Shown here one piece after another: positions 17,771-26,802 of a stretch of 64,000 bases of DNA. Made by a program: the position numbers and the translations under genes. The DNA is from Paenibacillus pabuli NBRC 13638 (GTDB taxonomy: Bacteria; Bacillota; Bacilli; Paenibacillales; Paenibacillaceae): NCBI RefSeq assembly GCF_001514495.1, contig NZ_BCNM01000024.1, forward strand, positions 1 through 64,000. The letters run 5' to 3'. The stretch's first letter is position 1; the number at the start of each line of letters is the position of its first letter. The notes under the pieces are model-generated. The model saw nothing but the letters and a program-made list of their open reading frames with translations, did no database searches and was not told the origin of the DNA.

Positions 17771-17879
17771 GAATGAAGTTGCCGCCAAGACGGTTTATCG
17801 TTATTCAAGAAAGCCTATACTAAATCAGTAATGAGGCCTCCGTCAATAATGATGGTGGAGAACAGCAAGGAGAAGCGCC

Positions 17880-18230
17880 GTGTATAAAAGACTGCGTTTA
17901 CGAAACCGGGCGGACTTTAGTCGCGTATACCGGTATGGAAAATCGTTTGCCAATCATCAATTTGTGGTGTATGGCTGTCGTCGTAAAGATACAGAACAAT
18001 TCCGAGTCGGTGTATCCTGTAGCAAGAAAATCGGGAATGCTGTCGTACGCAACCGGATGAGACGCATGATAAAGGAAATTGTACGCCATCATGAGAAAGA
18101 GATTGTCACGCAGATGGATCTGATCTTTATCGTCAGAAAAGGTGCATTGGACATGTCCTATAAGGAGATGGAAAAAAGCCTGCTGCATGCGATGCGCAAG
18201 GGCTCTCTTTTGAAGTCGGGCAAGCGGTAA
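17880..18230 (+). CDS. rnpA: Ribonuclease P protein component
   Basis: The protein subunit that helps RNase P RNA bind the 5' leader of tRNA precursors. At 116 residues it has the normal length. The start is GTG (17880) with AAGGAG upstream. The family marks are LRNRADFSRVYRYGKSFAN near the N-terminus and the conserved RNR-type motif VGNAVVRNRMRRMIKEI (here IGNAVVRNRMRRMIKEI). Confidence 0.97.
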   Translation: MYKRLRLRNRADFSRVYRYGKSFANHQFVVYGCRRKDTEQFRVGVSCSKKIGNAVVRNRMRRMIKEIVRHHEKEIVTQMDLIFIVRKGALDMSYKEMEKSLLHAMRKGSLLKSGKR

Positions 18231-18304
18231 GCTTCGGTTTATTTGTCCTCCTAATTATGGTATGATTTACGGTGGAATGGAATGGTTAAGAGAGGGGTTA
18301 TGAA

Positions 18305-19189
18305 GTGTCGCGATTGAAGACATCAAAGGGGAAGTGGATTCTCCTCATTGCAGTCATTGCAATGGTCACTGTACTCGCCGGATGTACTCCACAAGGAGCC
18401 GGGGTTACTACGGAAGATCTGAAGAATAGTGATTCTTTTTGGCAAGCCAATGTTATCTATTGGTTCTCACTGGCGCTCGATACATTCGCCAACTGGTTTA
18501 ACGGTGAATATGGACTAGCCGTCCTTGTGATGGTGCTGATTGTACGGACGTTAATCTTGCCGCTGACCATGAAGCAGGTACGCAGCTCCAAGGCGATGCA
18601 AGCTATTCAGCCGCAGTTGAAAGAAATTCAAGCCAAGTATAAAGATACACCTGAGAAAGTTCAGCAAGAAACAATGAAGTTGTTTCAGGAGAACAAAGTT
18701 AATCCGATGGCGGGTTGTCTACCACTTCTGATTCAGATGCCGATTTACATCGCACTTTATAACTCCATTTACGGAAACTCGAGTCTGAGAACACATGATT
18801 TCTTGTGGCTTCAACTCGGAGCGCCGGATCACCTGTTTATTTTGCCCGTGCTGGCTGCCATCACGACATTCGTTCAAACTTGGATGATGATGCGTATGAA
18901 CCCTGCACAGCAGGTTGGACCGATGCAGTTTATGCTTTGGGTTTACCCTATTTTGATCTTCGTGATGTCTTATCAGTTCCCGGCTGCATTGCCGCTGTAC
19001 TGGTTCTACAGTAATATCTACACGATTGTGCAAAACTATTTCCTTTACCGGAATAATGATAAAGTCGTGGCCGAGGTCAACGTGAAGCAGAACAGCTCTT
19101 CCAAAAATGGAAATGGAGCTAAACGCAAAAACGGTGGCAAGGCAACTGTCTCTGGAAAAGGGTCGAAAGGGGCCAAAAAATCGAAATGA
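18305..19189 (+). CDS. yidC: Membrane protein insertase YidC / SpoIIIJ (Oxa1 family)
   Basis: Inserts proteins into the cytoplasmic membrane; in spore formers the SpoIIIJ paralogue is also needed in forespore development. 294 residues. An N-terminal lipoprotein signal ends in TVLAGC, with the Cys as lipid site. About five membrane segments follow; the Oxa1 motif region is NPMAGCLPLLIQMPIYIALYN. The C-terminus is basic (KNGNGAKRKNGGKA...), as in Gram-positive members that contact ribosomes. The start is GTG at 18305 with GAGAGGGG 7 bases upstream; an ATG at 18300 is out of frame. It overlaps jag by 4 bp. Confidence 0.96.
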   Translation: MSRLKTSKGKWILLIAVIAMVTVLAGCTPQGAGVTTEDLKNSDSFWQANVIYWFSLALDTFANWFNGEYGLAVLVMVLIVRTLILPLTMKQVRSSKAMQAIQPQLKEIQAKYKDTPEKVQQETMKLFQENKVNPMAGCLPLLIQMPIYIALYNSIYGNSSLRTHDFLWLQLGAPDHLFILPVLAAITTFVQTWMMMRMNPAQQVGPMQFMLWVYPILIFVMSYQFPAALPLYWFYSNIYTIVQNYFLYRNNDKVVAEVNVKQNSSSKNGNGAKRKNGGKATVSGKGSKGAKKSK

Positions 19190-19887
19190 CCAAAGTCATT
19201 GCGTCAGGAAAAACCGTTGAAGATGCTGTAAACCAAGGATTGGCTGAGCTTGGCGTAAGCCGGGACAAGGTCGAGATACAAGTGTTAGAGCAGCCGTCAA
19301 AAGGATTCCTGGGTTTGTTCGGGGTTAAGGCCGCCAAAGTTGAAGTGAAACTTCTACCTGTGCCTGAACCTGTTTCACAGCCGATCAAACCGGCCGCACA
19401 TATACCTCAGGTTGAATTACCAATTGAGGGTGTGGCAGCTAAAAATCCCTATGAGGAAGCGGCTGCTTTCTTAAAAGAAGTGGCAGCAGGTATGGGACTG
19501 GATGTTGAGGTGCATATCAAAAAACAGCGTGACGGACATATCTTCAATATTGCCGGTGAAGACTTGGGCATGATTATTGGTAGACGTGGACAGACGCTGG
19601 ATGCACTTCAATATTTAACGAACATTGTGGCGAACCGATATTCGGAAAGCTTCGTTCGAATCGTACTGGATGCAGAAAATTTCCGCCAACGTCGACGCAA
19701 GACGCTGGAGGATCTGGCTGAACGGTTGGCTGGACAAGCTATTCGCTCCGGTAAAGAAGTTGTATTGGAGCCTATGCCTCCGCTAGAGCGAAAAGTCATT
19801 CATGCTAAGCTGCAAAATAACCCGCAGATTAAGACCTACAGTAAGGGCGAGGAGCCTAATCGCCGCGTGGTCATTACGACGAAATAA
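19186..19887 (+). CDS. jag: RNA-binding protein Jag / KhpB
   Basis: A 233-residue RNA-binding protein linked to cell elongation and division in Firmicutes. It has an N-terminal Jag_N domain (VIASGKTVEDAVNQGLAELG with KGFLGLFG), a Pro/Val linker, a KH domain with GMIIGRRGQTLDALQYL, and a C-terminal R3H domain around ERKVIHAKLQ. ATG overlaps the yidC stop (ATGA), which indicates translational coupling. Confidence 0.96.
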   Translation: MTKVIASGKTVEDAVNQGLAELGVSRDKVEIQVLEQPSKGFLGLFGVKAAKVEVKLLPVPEPVSQPIKPAAHIPQVELPIEGVAAKNPYEEAAAFLKEVAAGMGLDVEVHIKKQRDGHIFNIAGEDLGMIIGRRGQTLDALQYLTNIVANRYSESFVRIVLDAENFRQRRRKTLEDLAERLAGQAIRSGKEVVLEPMPPLERKVIHAKLQNNPQIKTYSKGEEPNRRVVITTK

Positions 19888-19901
19888 CATGAATTGAAGA
19901 C

Positions 19902-19941
19902 GCAATGGCTTCCTGCCCGGTGCAGAAGCCATTGCTTTTTT
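19902..19941 (+). terminator. Terminator after jag
   Basis: GCAATGGCTTC (19902-19912) pairs perfectly over 11 bp with GAAGCCATTGC (19925-19935), followed by six T. It ends the rnpA-yidC-jag transcription unit. Confidence 0.92.
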
Positions 19942-20064
19942 CGTACAGAAGCATTTTTCCGAATATTTAAATAGTGACTTTAGAGGCGTTTGCCTTGACC
20001 CATTTGAAATCAATATGGCGTCCTGAGGGGTGCAATTTTAAAATAGAGCAAGGAGAGAGATAAC

Positions 20065-21441
20065 ATGATCAGTGATACGATCACAGCGATATCAACAGCT
20101 GTCGGAGAGGCGGGAATCGCAGTAATCCGGGTCAGTGGCCCGGATGCGGTGTCGGAGACGGAGAAGATTTTTCGCAGTAAAACCCCACTAACACAGGCAG
20201 CATCCCATACGGTTCATTATGGTCATATTATAGATCCGGGGACTGGTGAGAAGATTGAGGAAGTCTTGGTTACGGTGATGCGGGCACCGCGTTCATTCAC
20301 TACAGAGGATGTCGTGGAGATTAGTGCACATGGCGGTGTGGTGTCAGTTAAACGTGTCATGGATCTGCTGTTGCAGCTGGATATTCGTCTCGCTGAGCCT
20401 GGAGAGTTCACGAAGCGTGCCTTTCTCAATGGACGGATTGATCTGTCCCAGGCGGAAGGGGTCATGGATCTCATTCGTTCCAAATCCGATCGTGCATTCT
20501 CGGTTGCACTCAAGCAAGTAGAAGGCAAATTGTCATCCAAATTGCGTGATCTCAGATACACATTGGTCGAGACACTTGCTCATATTGAAGTAAATATCGA
20601 CTATCCGGAGCATGATGTGGAATCATTGACTTCCGATTTTATTAAAGAAAAGTCCAGTCAGGTCATGACTGAAATCGATAAATTGCTGGTCACGGCAGAG
20701 CAAGGAAAGATACTGCGGGAAGGGATTACAACAGCGATCGTTGGACGGCCCAACGTAGGCAAATCCTCTTTGCTCAATACGTTGGCGCAGGATAACCGTG
20801 CGATTGTAACAGACATTCCAGGTACAACCCGTGATGTTATTGAAGAATTTGTCACCATTAACAATATACCGCTCAAGCTGCTCGATACAGCAGGTATTCG
20901 GGAAACGATGGATGTTGTGGAGAAGATCGGGGTGGAACGCTCGCGTTCTGCTGTGAATGAGGCGGATCTGATATTGATGGTCATCAATGCGGCGGAGCCG
21001 CTGCATGAGGGTGAAATTGAATTATTGGAACAAATACGCGGTAGACAATCCATTATTATAATGAATAAAATGGACTTAGTGCCGCAGGCAGACCGTGATG
21101 TTCTGCTTCGTTATATTCCGGAAGAGCGGCTCGTTCCAATGTCGGTAAAGGATGATCTGGGCGTGGATCGTTTGGAAGAGGCGATCTCAACGCTGTTCTT
21201 CAGCGGCAAGCTGGAGTCGGCCGATCTGACGTATGTCAGCAATGTGCGTCATATCGCTCTGCTCAAAAAAGCGAAACAGTCGCTCATAGATGCCTATGAA
21301 GCCGCCGAACAGCTGATCCCCATTGATATGATTCAGATTGATGTCCGTCTGGCATGGGAGCAGTTGGGTGAAATCGTGGGTGATACGGCACATGATGCGT
21401 TGATCGATCAGATTTTCTCTCAATTCTGTCTCGGAAAATAA
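20065..21441 (+). CDS. mnmE: tRNA modification GTPase MnmE
   Basis: With MnmG it adds the cmnm5 group to U34 of certain tRNAs. 458 residues. An N-terminal tetrahydrofolate-binding domain starts ISDTITAISTAVGEAGIAVIRVSG; a helical domain follows, interrupted by a G domain with GRPNVGKSSLLN, the switch region GTTRDVIEE, DTAG and NKMD. The C-terminal CLGK holds the conserved Cys. AAGGAGAG lies 10 bases upstream. It is followed by mnmG after 219 bp. Confidence 0.98.
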   Translation: MISDTITAISTAVGEAGIAVIRVSGPDAVSETEKIFRSKTPLTQAASHTVHYGHIIDPGTGEKIEEVLVTVMRAPRSFTTEDVVEISAHGGVVSVKRVMDLLLQLDIRLAEPGEFTKRAFLNGRIDLSQAEGVMDLIRSKSDRAFSVALKQVEGKLSSKLRDLRYTLVETLAHIEVNIDYPEHDVESLTSDFIKEKSSQVMTEIDKLLVTAEQGKILREGITTAIVGRPNVGKSSLLNTLAQDNRAIVTDIPGTTRDVIEEFVTINNIPLKLLDTAGIRETMDVVEKIGVERSRSAVNEADLILMVINAAEPLHEGEIELLEQIRGRQSIIIMNKMDLVPQADRDVLLRYIPEERLVPMSVKDDLGVDRLEEAISTLFFSGKLESADLTYVSNVRHIALLKKAKQSLIDAYEAAEQLIPIDMIQIDVRLAWEQLGEIVGDTAHDALIDQIFSQFCLGK

Positions 21442-21660
21442 CACCGGATAAACATACCGACTCTGAAAAGTAGTATGATAATAAAGTCCATCTGTGGATG
21501 GTCAAAGAATCCGCGAAAATGTCTGAAGTGAATAAGACTTGATGGCTTAATATATATCGGAATGCAATCCGGTTGTACATGGAGCGTGTTCAGCTTTTTA
21601 AATAATATTAGTTCGCGTGCGTGTATTAAGACGTGCCGCGGCAAAAGGGAGGTAAGTAGA

Positions 21661-23550
21661 ATGGCTTTTGATGGCGGCAGTTATGATGTAATCGTCGTTG
21701 GTGCAGGACATGCTGGTGTGGAATCAGCACTGGCTGCAGCCCGTATGGGTTCTAAAACTCTGATGATTACGATCAATCTGGATATGGTGGCCTTCATGCC
21801 TTGTAACCCATCTATCGGGGGACCGGCAAAAGGACATGTGGTACGTGAGATTGATGCACTTGGTGGAGAGATGGGACGGAACATTGATAAAACCTTTATT
21901 CAGATGCGAATGCTCAACACGGGTAAAGGACCAGCTGTTCATGCACTTCGGGCTCAAGCGGATAAGTTCTCTTACCAGCACACAATGAAAGAAACGATGG
22001 AAAATGAGCGTAATCTGACCATGCGTCAAGGGATGGTTGACCGCCTGATCGTTGAGGACGGACAATGCGTGGGTGTGGTTACCCAGACGGGTACGGAGTA
22101 CCGAGCCAAAGCCATAGTTTTGACAACAGGTACGTACCTGCGCGGTAAAGTTATTATGGGCGAATTGATGTACGAGAGTGGGCCAAATAATCAACAGCCT
22201 TCGCTTAAACTGTCGGAGCATCTGCGGGAACTTGGCTTCGAGCTGGTACGATTCAAAACAGGTACGCCTCCACGTGTGCATAAGGATACGATTGATTTTA
22301 GCAAAACCGAAATTCAGCCAGGGGATGAAGAGCCGAAGTTCTTTTCTTATGAAACGGAATATTCTAATAATGAGCAGCTGCCTTGCTGGTTGACCTACAC
22401 ATCTGTGGAAACACACCAGATTATTAACGATAATCTTCACCGTGCGCCTATGTTCTCGGGGGTTATTGAAGGTACCGGACCGCGTTATTGCCCATCGATC
22501 GAGGATAAAATTGTACGTTTCAGCGATAAGCCGAAGCATCAGATTTTCCTGGAGCCAGAAGGCAAAAACACATCGGAGTACTATGTACAGGGACTGTCAA
22601 CCAGTCTGCCTGAGGATGTTCAATTGGCTGTTCTGCGTTCAATTCCCGGTATGGAAAAAGTAGAAATGATGCGTAACGGATACGCTATTGAATATGATGC
22701 GATGGTACCTACTCAGCTGTGGCCCTCACTGGAAACGAAACGTCTGCCAGGTCTGTTTACAGCAGGGCAGATTAACGGTACTTCCGGATACGAGGAAGCA
22801 GCAGGACAAGGCGTGATGGCCGGGATCAACGCAGCCCGTAAAGTACAGGGGAAAGATCCGATTGTACTTGATCGCTCCCAAGGTTACATTGGTGTACTGA
22901 TTGATGATCTCGTAACCAAAGGTACGAATGAACCTTACCGTCTGCTGACTTCCCGTGCAGAATACCGTTTGTTGCTTCGTCATGATAACGCAGATATGCG
23001 TTTGACAGAAATTGGTCATGATATTGGATTGATTACTGAAGAACGTTATGCCAAATTCCTGGATAAAAAGGCAAAAGTTGAGCAGGAAGTGGCGCGACTG
23101 AAAGCGGCGAAAGTTCGTCCTGTCGAAGTGAATTCGAAGCTGGAAGAGATCGGCTCTACACCAATTCAGGATGGCAGTACACTTCTTACATTGATGCGTC
23201 GTCCGGAAATCGGATATGACTGGATTGAACAGATCTCACCTTCTGAAGTGGAACTGAGTCCAGATATGAAAGAGCAAGTGGAAATCCAAATTAAATATGC
23301 GGGTTATATTGAGAAACAATTGATCCACGTGGAACGTTTGCTGAAAATGGAGAAAAAGAAAATTCCGGATACGATTATATATGACGAAATTCATGGCCTT
23401 GCTATGGAAGCAAAGCAGAAGCTCGCTAAGATTCGTCCAATTTCGATAGGTCAGGCGTCACGAATTGCTGGGGTCACACCTGCGGATATCTCCATTCTGC
23501 TGGTTTACTTGGAGCATTATAACCGTGTAACCGCAGCAAGGGGACAATAA
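21661..23550 (+). CDS. mnmG: tRNA uridine-5-carboxymethylaminomethyl modification enzyme MnmG
   Basis: FAD- and NADH-dependent partner of MnmE in U34 modification (also known as GidA). 629 residues. The N-terminal FAD-binding loop is VIVVGAGHAGVESALAAARMG; further marks are PCNPSIGGPAKGHVVREIDALGG and the TGTYLRGK region. The start at 21661 (MAFDGG) has GGGAGG about 8 bases upstream; a longer frame from 21562 has no ribosome site and its extra residues are not family-like. It overlaps rsmG by one base. Confidence 0.98.
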   Translation: MAFDGGSYDVIVVGAGHAGVESALAAARMGSKTLMITINLDMVAFMPCNPSIGGPAKGHVVREIDALGGEMGRNIDKTFIQMRMLNTGKGPAVHALRAQADKFSYQHTMKETMENERNLTMRQGMVDRLIVEDGQCVGVVTQTGTEYRAKAIVLTTGTYLRGKVIMGELMYESGPNNQQPSLKLSEHLRELGFELVRFKTGTPPRVHKDTIDFSKTEIQPGDEEPKFFSYETEYSNNEQLPCWLTYTSVETHQIINDNLHRAPMFSGVIEGTGPRYCPSIEDKIVRFSDKPKHQIFLEPEGKNTSEYYVQGLSTSLPEDVQLAVLRSIPGMEKVEMMRNGYAIEYDAMVPTQLWPSLETKRLPGLFTAGQINGTSGYEEAAGQGVMAGINAARKVQGKDPIVLDRSQGYIGVLIDDLVTKGTNEPYRLLTSRAEYRLLLRHDNADMRLTEIGHDIGLITEERYAKFLDKKAKVEQEVARLKAAKVRPVEVNSKLEEIGSTPIQDGSTLLTLMRRPEIGYDWIEQISPSEVELSPDMKEQVEIQIKYAGYIEKQLIHVERLLKMEKKKIPDTIIYDEIHGLAMEAKQKLAKIRPISIGQASRIAGVTPADISILLVYLEHYNRVTAARGQ

Positions 23551-24272
23551 TGGACGATATTCAACAGCAGCTACAACGGCGTCTGAAGAAACATGGACTG
23601 GAGCTGGATGAACACCAGCTGGAGCAATTTGAATTGTATTTTCAGGAGTTGGTAGCCTGGAATGAAAAGATGAATCTGACCGGGATTACCGAACGTGAAC
23701 AAGTATATACAAAACATTTCTATGATTCGGTATCGTTGGCTTTTTATACAGATATATCAAAGGTAATTAAGCTTGCAGACATCGGTTCGGGGGCAGGATT
23801 CCCTGGACTTCCGCTTAAAATATGTTTTCCGCATATCAAGCTGACCATCGTTGATTCACTGAATAAGCGTATTGGTTTTCTGCAGCATGTTGTGGATACA
23901 CTCGGTTTAACGGATGTAGAACTGATTCATGGGCGTGCAGAGGAACTTGGGCGCAAGGAAGGTTACCGTGACAGCTACGATCTGGTTACAGCGCGTGCCG
24001 TAGCCAAGCTGGCGGTGCTTAACGAGTTCTGTCTGCCATTTGTTCGTAAAGGTGGACTGTTCGCTGCAATGAAGGGCGGAGACCCACGCGAAGAAATGAA
24101 GGAGGCCGAGTTCAGCTTCAACCAATTGAAAGGACGGGTAAAGGCAGTCCATCCGTTCCAGCTGCCTGTTGAAGAATCGGAACGCCATATCATTCTGATT
24201 CAGAAGTTTGACAGAACACCATTTAAATACCCGCGGAAACCGGGGACACCCTTAAAAACACCTTTAATATAG
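23550..24272 (+). CDS. rsmG: 16S rRNA (guanine527-N7)-methyltransferase RsmG
   Basis: Methylates G527 of 16S rRNA using S-adenosylmethionine (GidB). 240 residues, normal length. The SAM-binding motif is ADIGSGAGFPGLPLKI, followed by VDSLNKRIGFL and the TARAVAKL motif. The start codon overlaps the mnmG stop as TAATG, so the two are translationally coupled. It ends about 115 bp before a parS palindrome. Confidence 0.97.
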   Translation: MDDIQQQLQRRLKKHGLELDEHQLEQFELYFQELVAWNEKMNLTGITEREQVYTKHFYDSVSLAFYTDISKVIKLADIGSGAGFPGLPLKICFPHIKLTIVDSLNKRIGFLQHVVDTLGLTDVELIHGRAEELGRKEGYRDSYDLVTARAVAKLAVLNEFCLPFVRKGGLFAAMKGGDPREEMKEAEFSFNQLKGRVKAVHPFQLPVEESERHIILIQKFDRTPFKYPRKPGTPLKTPLI

Positions 24273-24386
24273 TCTTGTAGGTTGAATGGTTAACTGGTCA
24301 GAGTATGGTGTGCAACATTGTAAGTCGTTTTAAAAGGTAAGCTTATATTTGATCGTTTTATTAATGAAGAATATAGAATAACAGTT

Positions 24387-24427
24387 AAGAGGATGTTTCA
24401 CGTGAAACATCCTCTTTTTGTTTTTTA
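24387..24427 (+). terminator. 30-bp perfect palindrome with T-run, terminator-like
   Basis: Positions 24387-24416 form a perfect 30-bp palindrome (half site AAGAGGATGTTTCAC), followed by TTTGTTTTTT. Its RNA would be a stable stem with a U-tract after rsmG, which fits an intrinsic terminator. The centre is a perfect parS site. Confidence 0.65.
24394..24409. other. parS: parS site (perfect consensus)
   Basis: TGTTTCACGTGAAACA is an exact 16-bp match to the parS consensus bound by ParB/Spo0J. It is 2.4 kb upstream of spo0J and inside the palindrome described above. Confidence 0.95.
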
Positions 24428-25043
24428 ATTTATCATCGTTGTAAAGATAGCCTCTACACCTTCATTACATAGAACTGAGAAAAGAAAGTCCAGAATACAT
24501 TTTTAAAGAGAAAAAACGATCCATGTGATAGATTATTTCTTGGTACAGCTATACTCCGGTTGAATGGATTGCTGCACCTGGAGAACGAGAGATCAATTAA
24601 ATAGGGGAAACAGCAAAGCATAAGGTTGTTCTACAACCAATGATGGAGTGGAAATCGGAATTTAAATTGTATCCAACAAGTACAAAAGGTTGCTACTATG
24701 AGCAAGTGCTATGTGTAGAGGTGATTCTTATCTTACGGTGTGTGAGCAGTTATATGGCTAATGTTTATGTAGAAAAAGCAGGAAAATTAGAAGAGTTTAA
24801 AGAATAGGTAAACATAGGATTATAGAAGAAAAGATGATAGAATAGAAGTATCCGGTTCTGGATTACAGAGATCATAGATTATATGTATAGATAGATTTGA
24901 AGTATTATTGTATAGGTTACAGAAGGCGTCTTGGAAGGCACAACTTATTCGAACAACGACAGCATATGAAAGGGTCGCTTATTGAATAAGAAGCACCTGC
25001 AACTGTGCGGGAGCTATTACGAAACTAGGTGGTAATATACGGA

Positions 25044-25862
25044 ATGAAAGAACAATTTTCGAAGTTGTTTGGTTTGGCAGAGCGCAATAACGGAGATGAA
25101 ATTAAACAAATTCCGGTCAATGAAATTGTGAGCAGCCCATATCAACCCCGTACTATTTTTGATGATGATAAAATTGATGAGTTGTTGCAGACGATCAAGA
25201 CACATGGAGTTATACAACCGATTGTCGTCCGCGTACGAAATGGATCATATGAGATTATCGCTGGGGAACGTCGCTGGCGTGCAGTTCGAAAACTTGGTTT
25301 GGATCACATTCCGGCCATTGTACGGGAATTCAACGACTCTCAGGCAGCATCCATCGCATTGATTGAAAATTTGCAGCGTGAGGGACTGACTTCGATTGAA
25401 GAAGCTGTCGCTTATCAGAAACTGATTGATTTGCACCAACTTACACAGGAAAGTCTTGCGCAGCGATTGGGTAAAAGTCAGTCAACCATCGCGAACAAAA
25501 TTCGGTTGTTGCAGCTTCCAGATGGCATTAAGACTGCATTAATGGAACGTAAAATTTCGGAGCGGCATGCCAGAGCTTTACTTTCGCTTGATACGGAAGA
25601 GCTGCAAATGAAATTGCTCGGCGAGATTATTGATAAAGAGTTGAATGTTAAACAGACGGAAGCAAGAGTTGCCTTTTACAAGGAAGCTTCGAAGATCAAA
25701 AAGTCCAAACGTATCTCCTTCACGAAGGACGTTAGACTTGCACTTAATACGATTCGTCAATCCATTGATATGGTATCGGGCTCCGGTCTAGACATCAAAA
25801 CCAAGGAAGCGGACCATGAGGACCATTACGAGATCGTTATCCATATCCCAAAACGCAAATAG
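25044..25862 (+). CDS. noc: Nucleoid occlusion protein Noc
   Basis: A ParB-like CTPase that binds Noc-binding sites and blocks division over the nucleoid. 272 residues from ATG 25044, whose AGGTGG is upstream; a GTG at 25029 lies within that ribosome site. The N-terminus MKEQFSKLFGLAER is a short amphipathic helix typical of Noc, which binds membrane. The ParB/CTP region has GERRWRAVRKLG and ALIENLQREGLTSIEEA; the helix-turn-helix is TQESLAQRLGKSQSTIANK. It is distinguished from spo0J by this N-terminus and by its place before soj. No Noc-binding site (ATTTCCCGGGAAAT) was seen in the window, as expected near an origin. Confidence 0.93.
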   Translation: MKEQFSKLFGLAERNNGDEIKQIPVNEIVSSPYQPRTIFDDDKIDELLQTIKTHGVIQPIVVRVRNGSYEIIAGERRWRAVRKLGLDHIPAIVREFNDSQAASIALIENLQREGLTSIEEAVAYQKLIDLHQLTQESLAQRLGKSQSTIANKIRLLQLPDGIKTALMERKISERHARALLSLDTEELQMKLLGEIIDKELNVKQTEARVAFYKEASKIKKSKRISFTKDVRLALNTIRQSIDMVSGSGLDIKTKEADHEDHYEIVIHIPKRK

Positions 25863-26040
25863 CTGAAGCTTAAGGCGGCAATGGGCCGCTTTTTCTGTCT
25901 ATAAAGTGGAGGATGTCTGAACAGCATAGAAGTAGCACCATGAAGAAGTTGATGTTTGAGTGGATGATAGCCACCTGCTTTTGTTAACTGTAGTTCACAA
26001 CCTACAAGAAAAGACTCCTATTTTATTTGAGGTGAAGTAA

Positions 26041-26802
26041 TTGTCTAAGATTATGGCCGTAGCAAATCAAAAGGGCGGTGTGGGGAAAACGACGACATCT
26101 GTTAACTTGGGTGCAGGACTGGCTTCGCTCGGGAAAAGGGTATTGCTTGTCGATATTGACCCCCAGGGGAATACAACCAGTGGAGTCGGGATCAACAAAG
26201 CAGATGTGGCCAATTGCATATATGATGTCATCATTAATGAAGTTCCACCTCAGGAAGCGATTGTGGAAACTCAAATTGAAGGCCTTCATATTATACCTGC
26301 AACGATTCAGCTTGCCGGAGCCGAGATTGAACTGGTATCCACGATATCACGGGAAGTTCGTCTGAAAAAATCACTCGCCATGGTGAAAAAAAATTATGAT
26401 TACATACTAATCGATTGTCCACCCTCCCTTGGTATGTTAACGATCAACTCGTTGACAGCTTCCGATTCGGTGATCATTCCGATTCAGTGTGAGTATTATG
26501 CACTTGAAGGATTGAGTCAATTGCTCAATACCGTTCGTCTGGTGCAGAAACATCTGAATACCTCCCTGCAGATTGAAGGGGTATTATTGACAATGTTTGA
26601 TGCGCGTACAAATCTGGGCATCCAGGTGATTGAAGAAGTGAAAAAGTATTTCCAACAGAAGGTGTATCAGACCATTATTCCGCGTAATGTGCGGCTTAGC
26701 GAAGCCCCTTCTCATGGTCAGTCTATCATTACGTATGATCCTCGATCCCGAGGGGCTGAAGTGTATTTAGAGCTCGCAAAGGAAGTGATTTCTTATGAGT
26801 AA
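26041..26802 (+). CDS. soj: Chromosome partitioning ATPase Soj / ParA
   Basis: Walker-type ATPase that works with Spo0J in origin segregation and, in B. subtilis, controls DnaA activity. 253 residues. The deviant Walker A is NQKGGVGKTTTSVNLG near the N-terminus, with DIDPQGN (A' motif) and YDYILIDCPPSLG (Walker B). The start is TTG at 26041, with GAGGTGA 6 bases upstream. It overlaps spo0J by 8 bp. Confidence 0.97.
   Translation: MSKIMAVANQKGGVGKTTTSVNLGAGLASLGKRVLLVDIDPQGNTTSGVGINKADVANCIYDVIINEVPPQEAIVETQIEGLHIIPATIQLAGAEIELVSTISREVRLKKSLAMVKKNYDYILIDCPPSLGMLTINSLTASDSVIIPIQCEYYALEGLSQLLNTVRLVQKHLNTSLQIEGVLLTMFDARTNLGIQVIEEVKKYFQQKVYQTIIPRNVRLSEAPSHGQSIITYDPRSRGAEVYLELAKEVISYE

Larger units (their letters stand above)
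17520..17879. other. rpmH-rnpA spacer with a hairpin and a tandem repeat
   Basis: This 360-bp gap is longer than usual for the pair. It contains the rpmH terminator-like hairpin and two 45-bp tandem repeat units, listed separately. No coding frame is supported. AAGGAGAAGCGCC directly precedes the rnpA start. Confidence 0.6.
24273..25043. other. rsmG-noc spacer, mostly non-coding with possible gene remnant
   Basis: This 770-bp gap starts with a parS palindrome near 24400. The frame 24601-24789 is open and ends in MANVYVEKAGKLEEFKE; the preceding in-frame stretch, 24541-24600, reads WYSYTPVEWIAAPGEREIN and ends in a stop. I see no clear ribosome site, and I do not recognise the sequence. It could be a decayed gene or chance. 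Confidence 0.4.
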
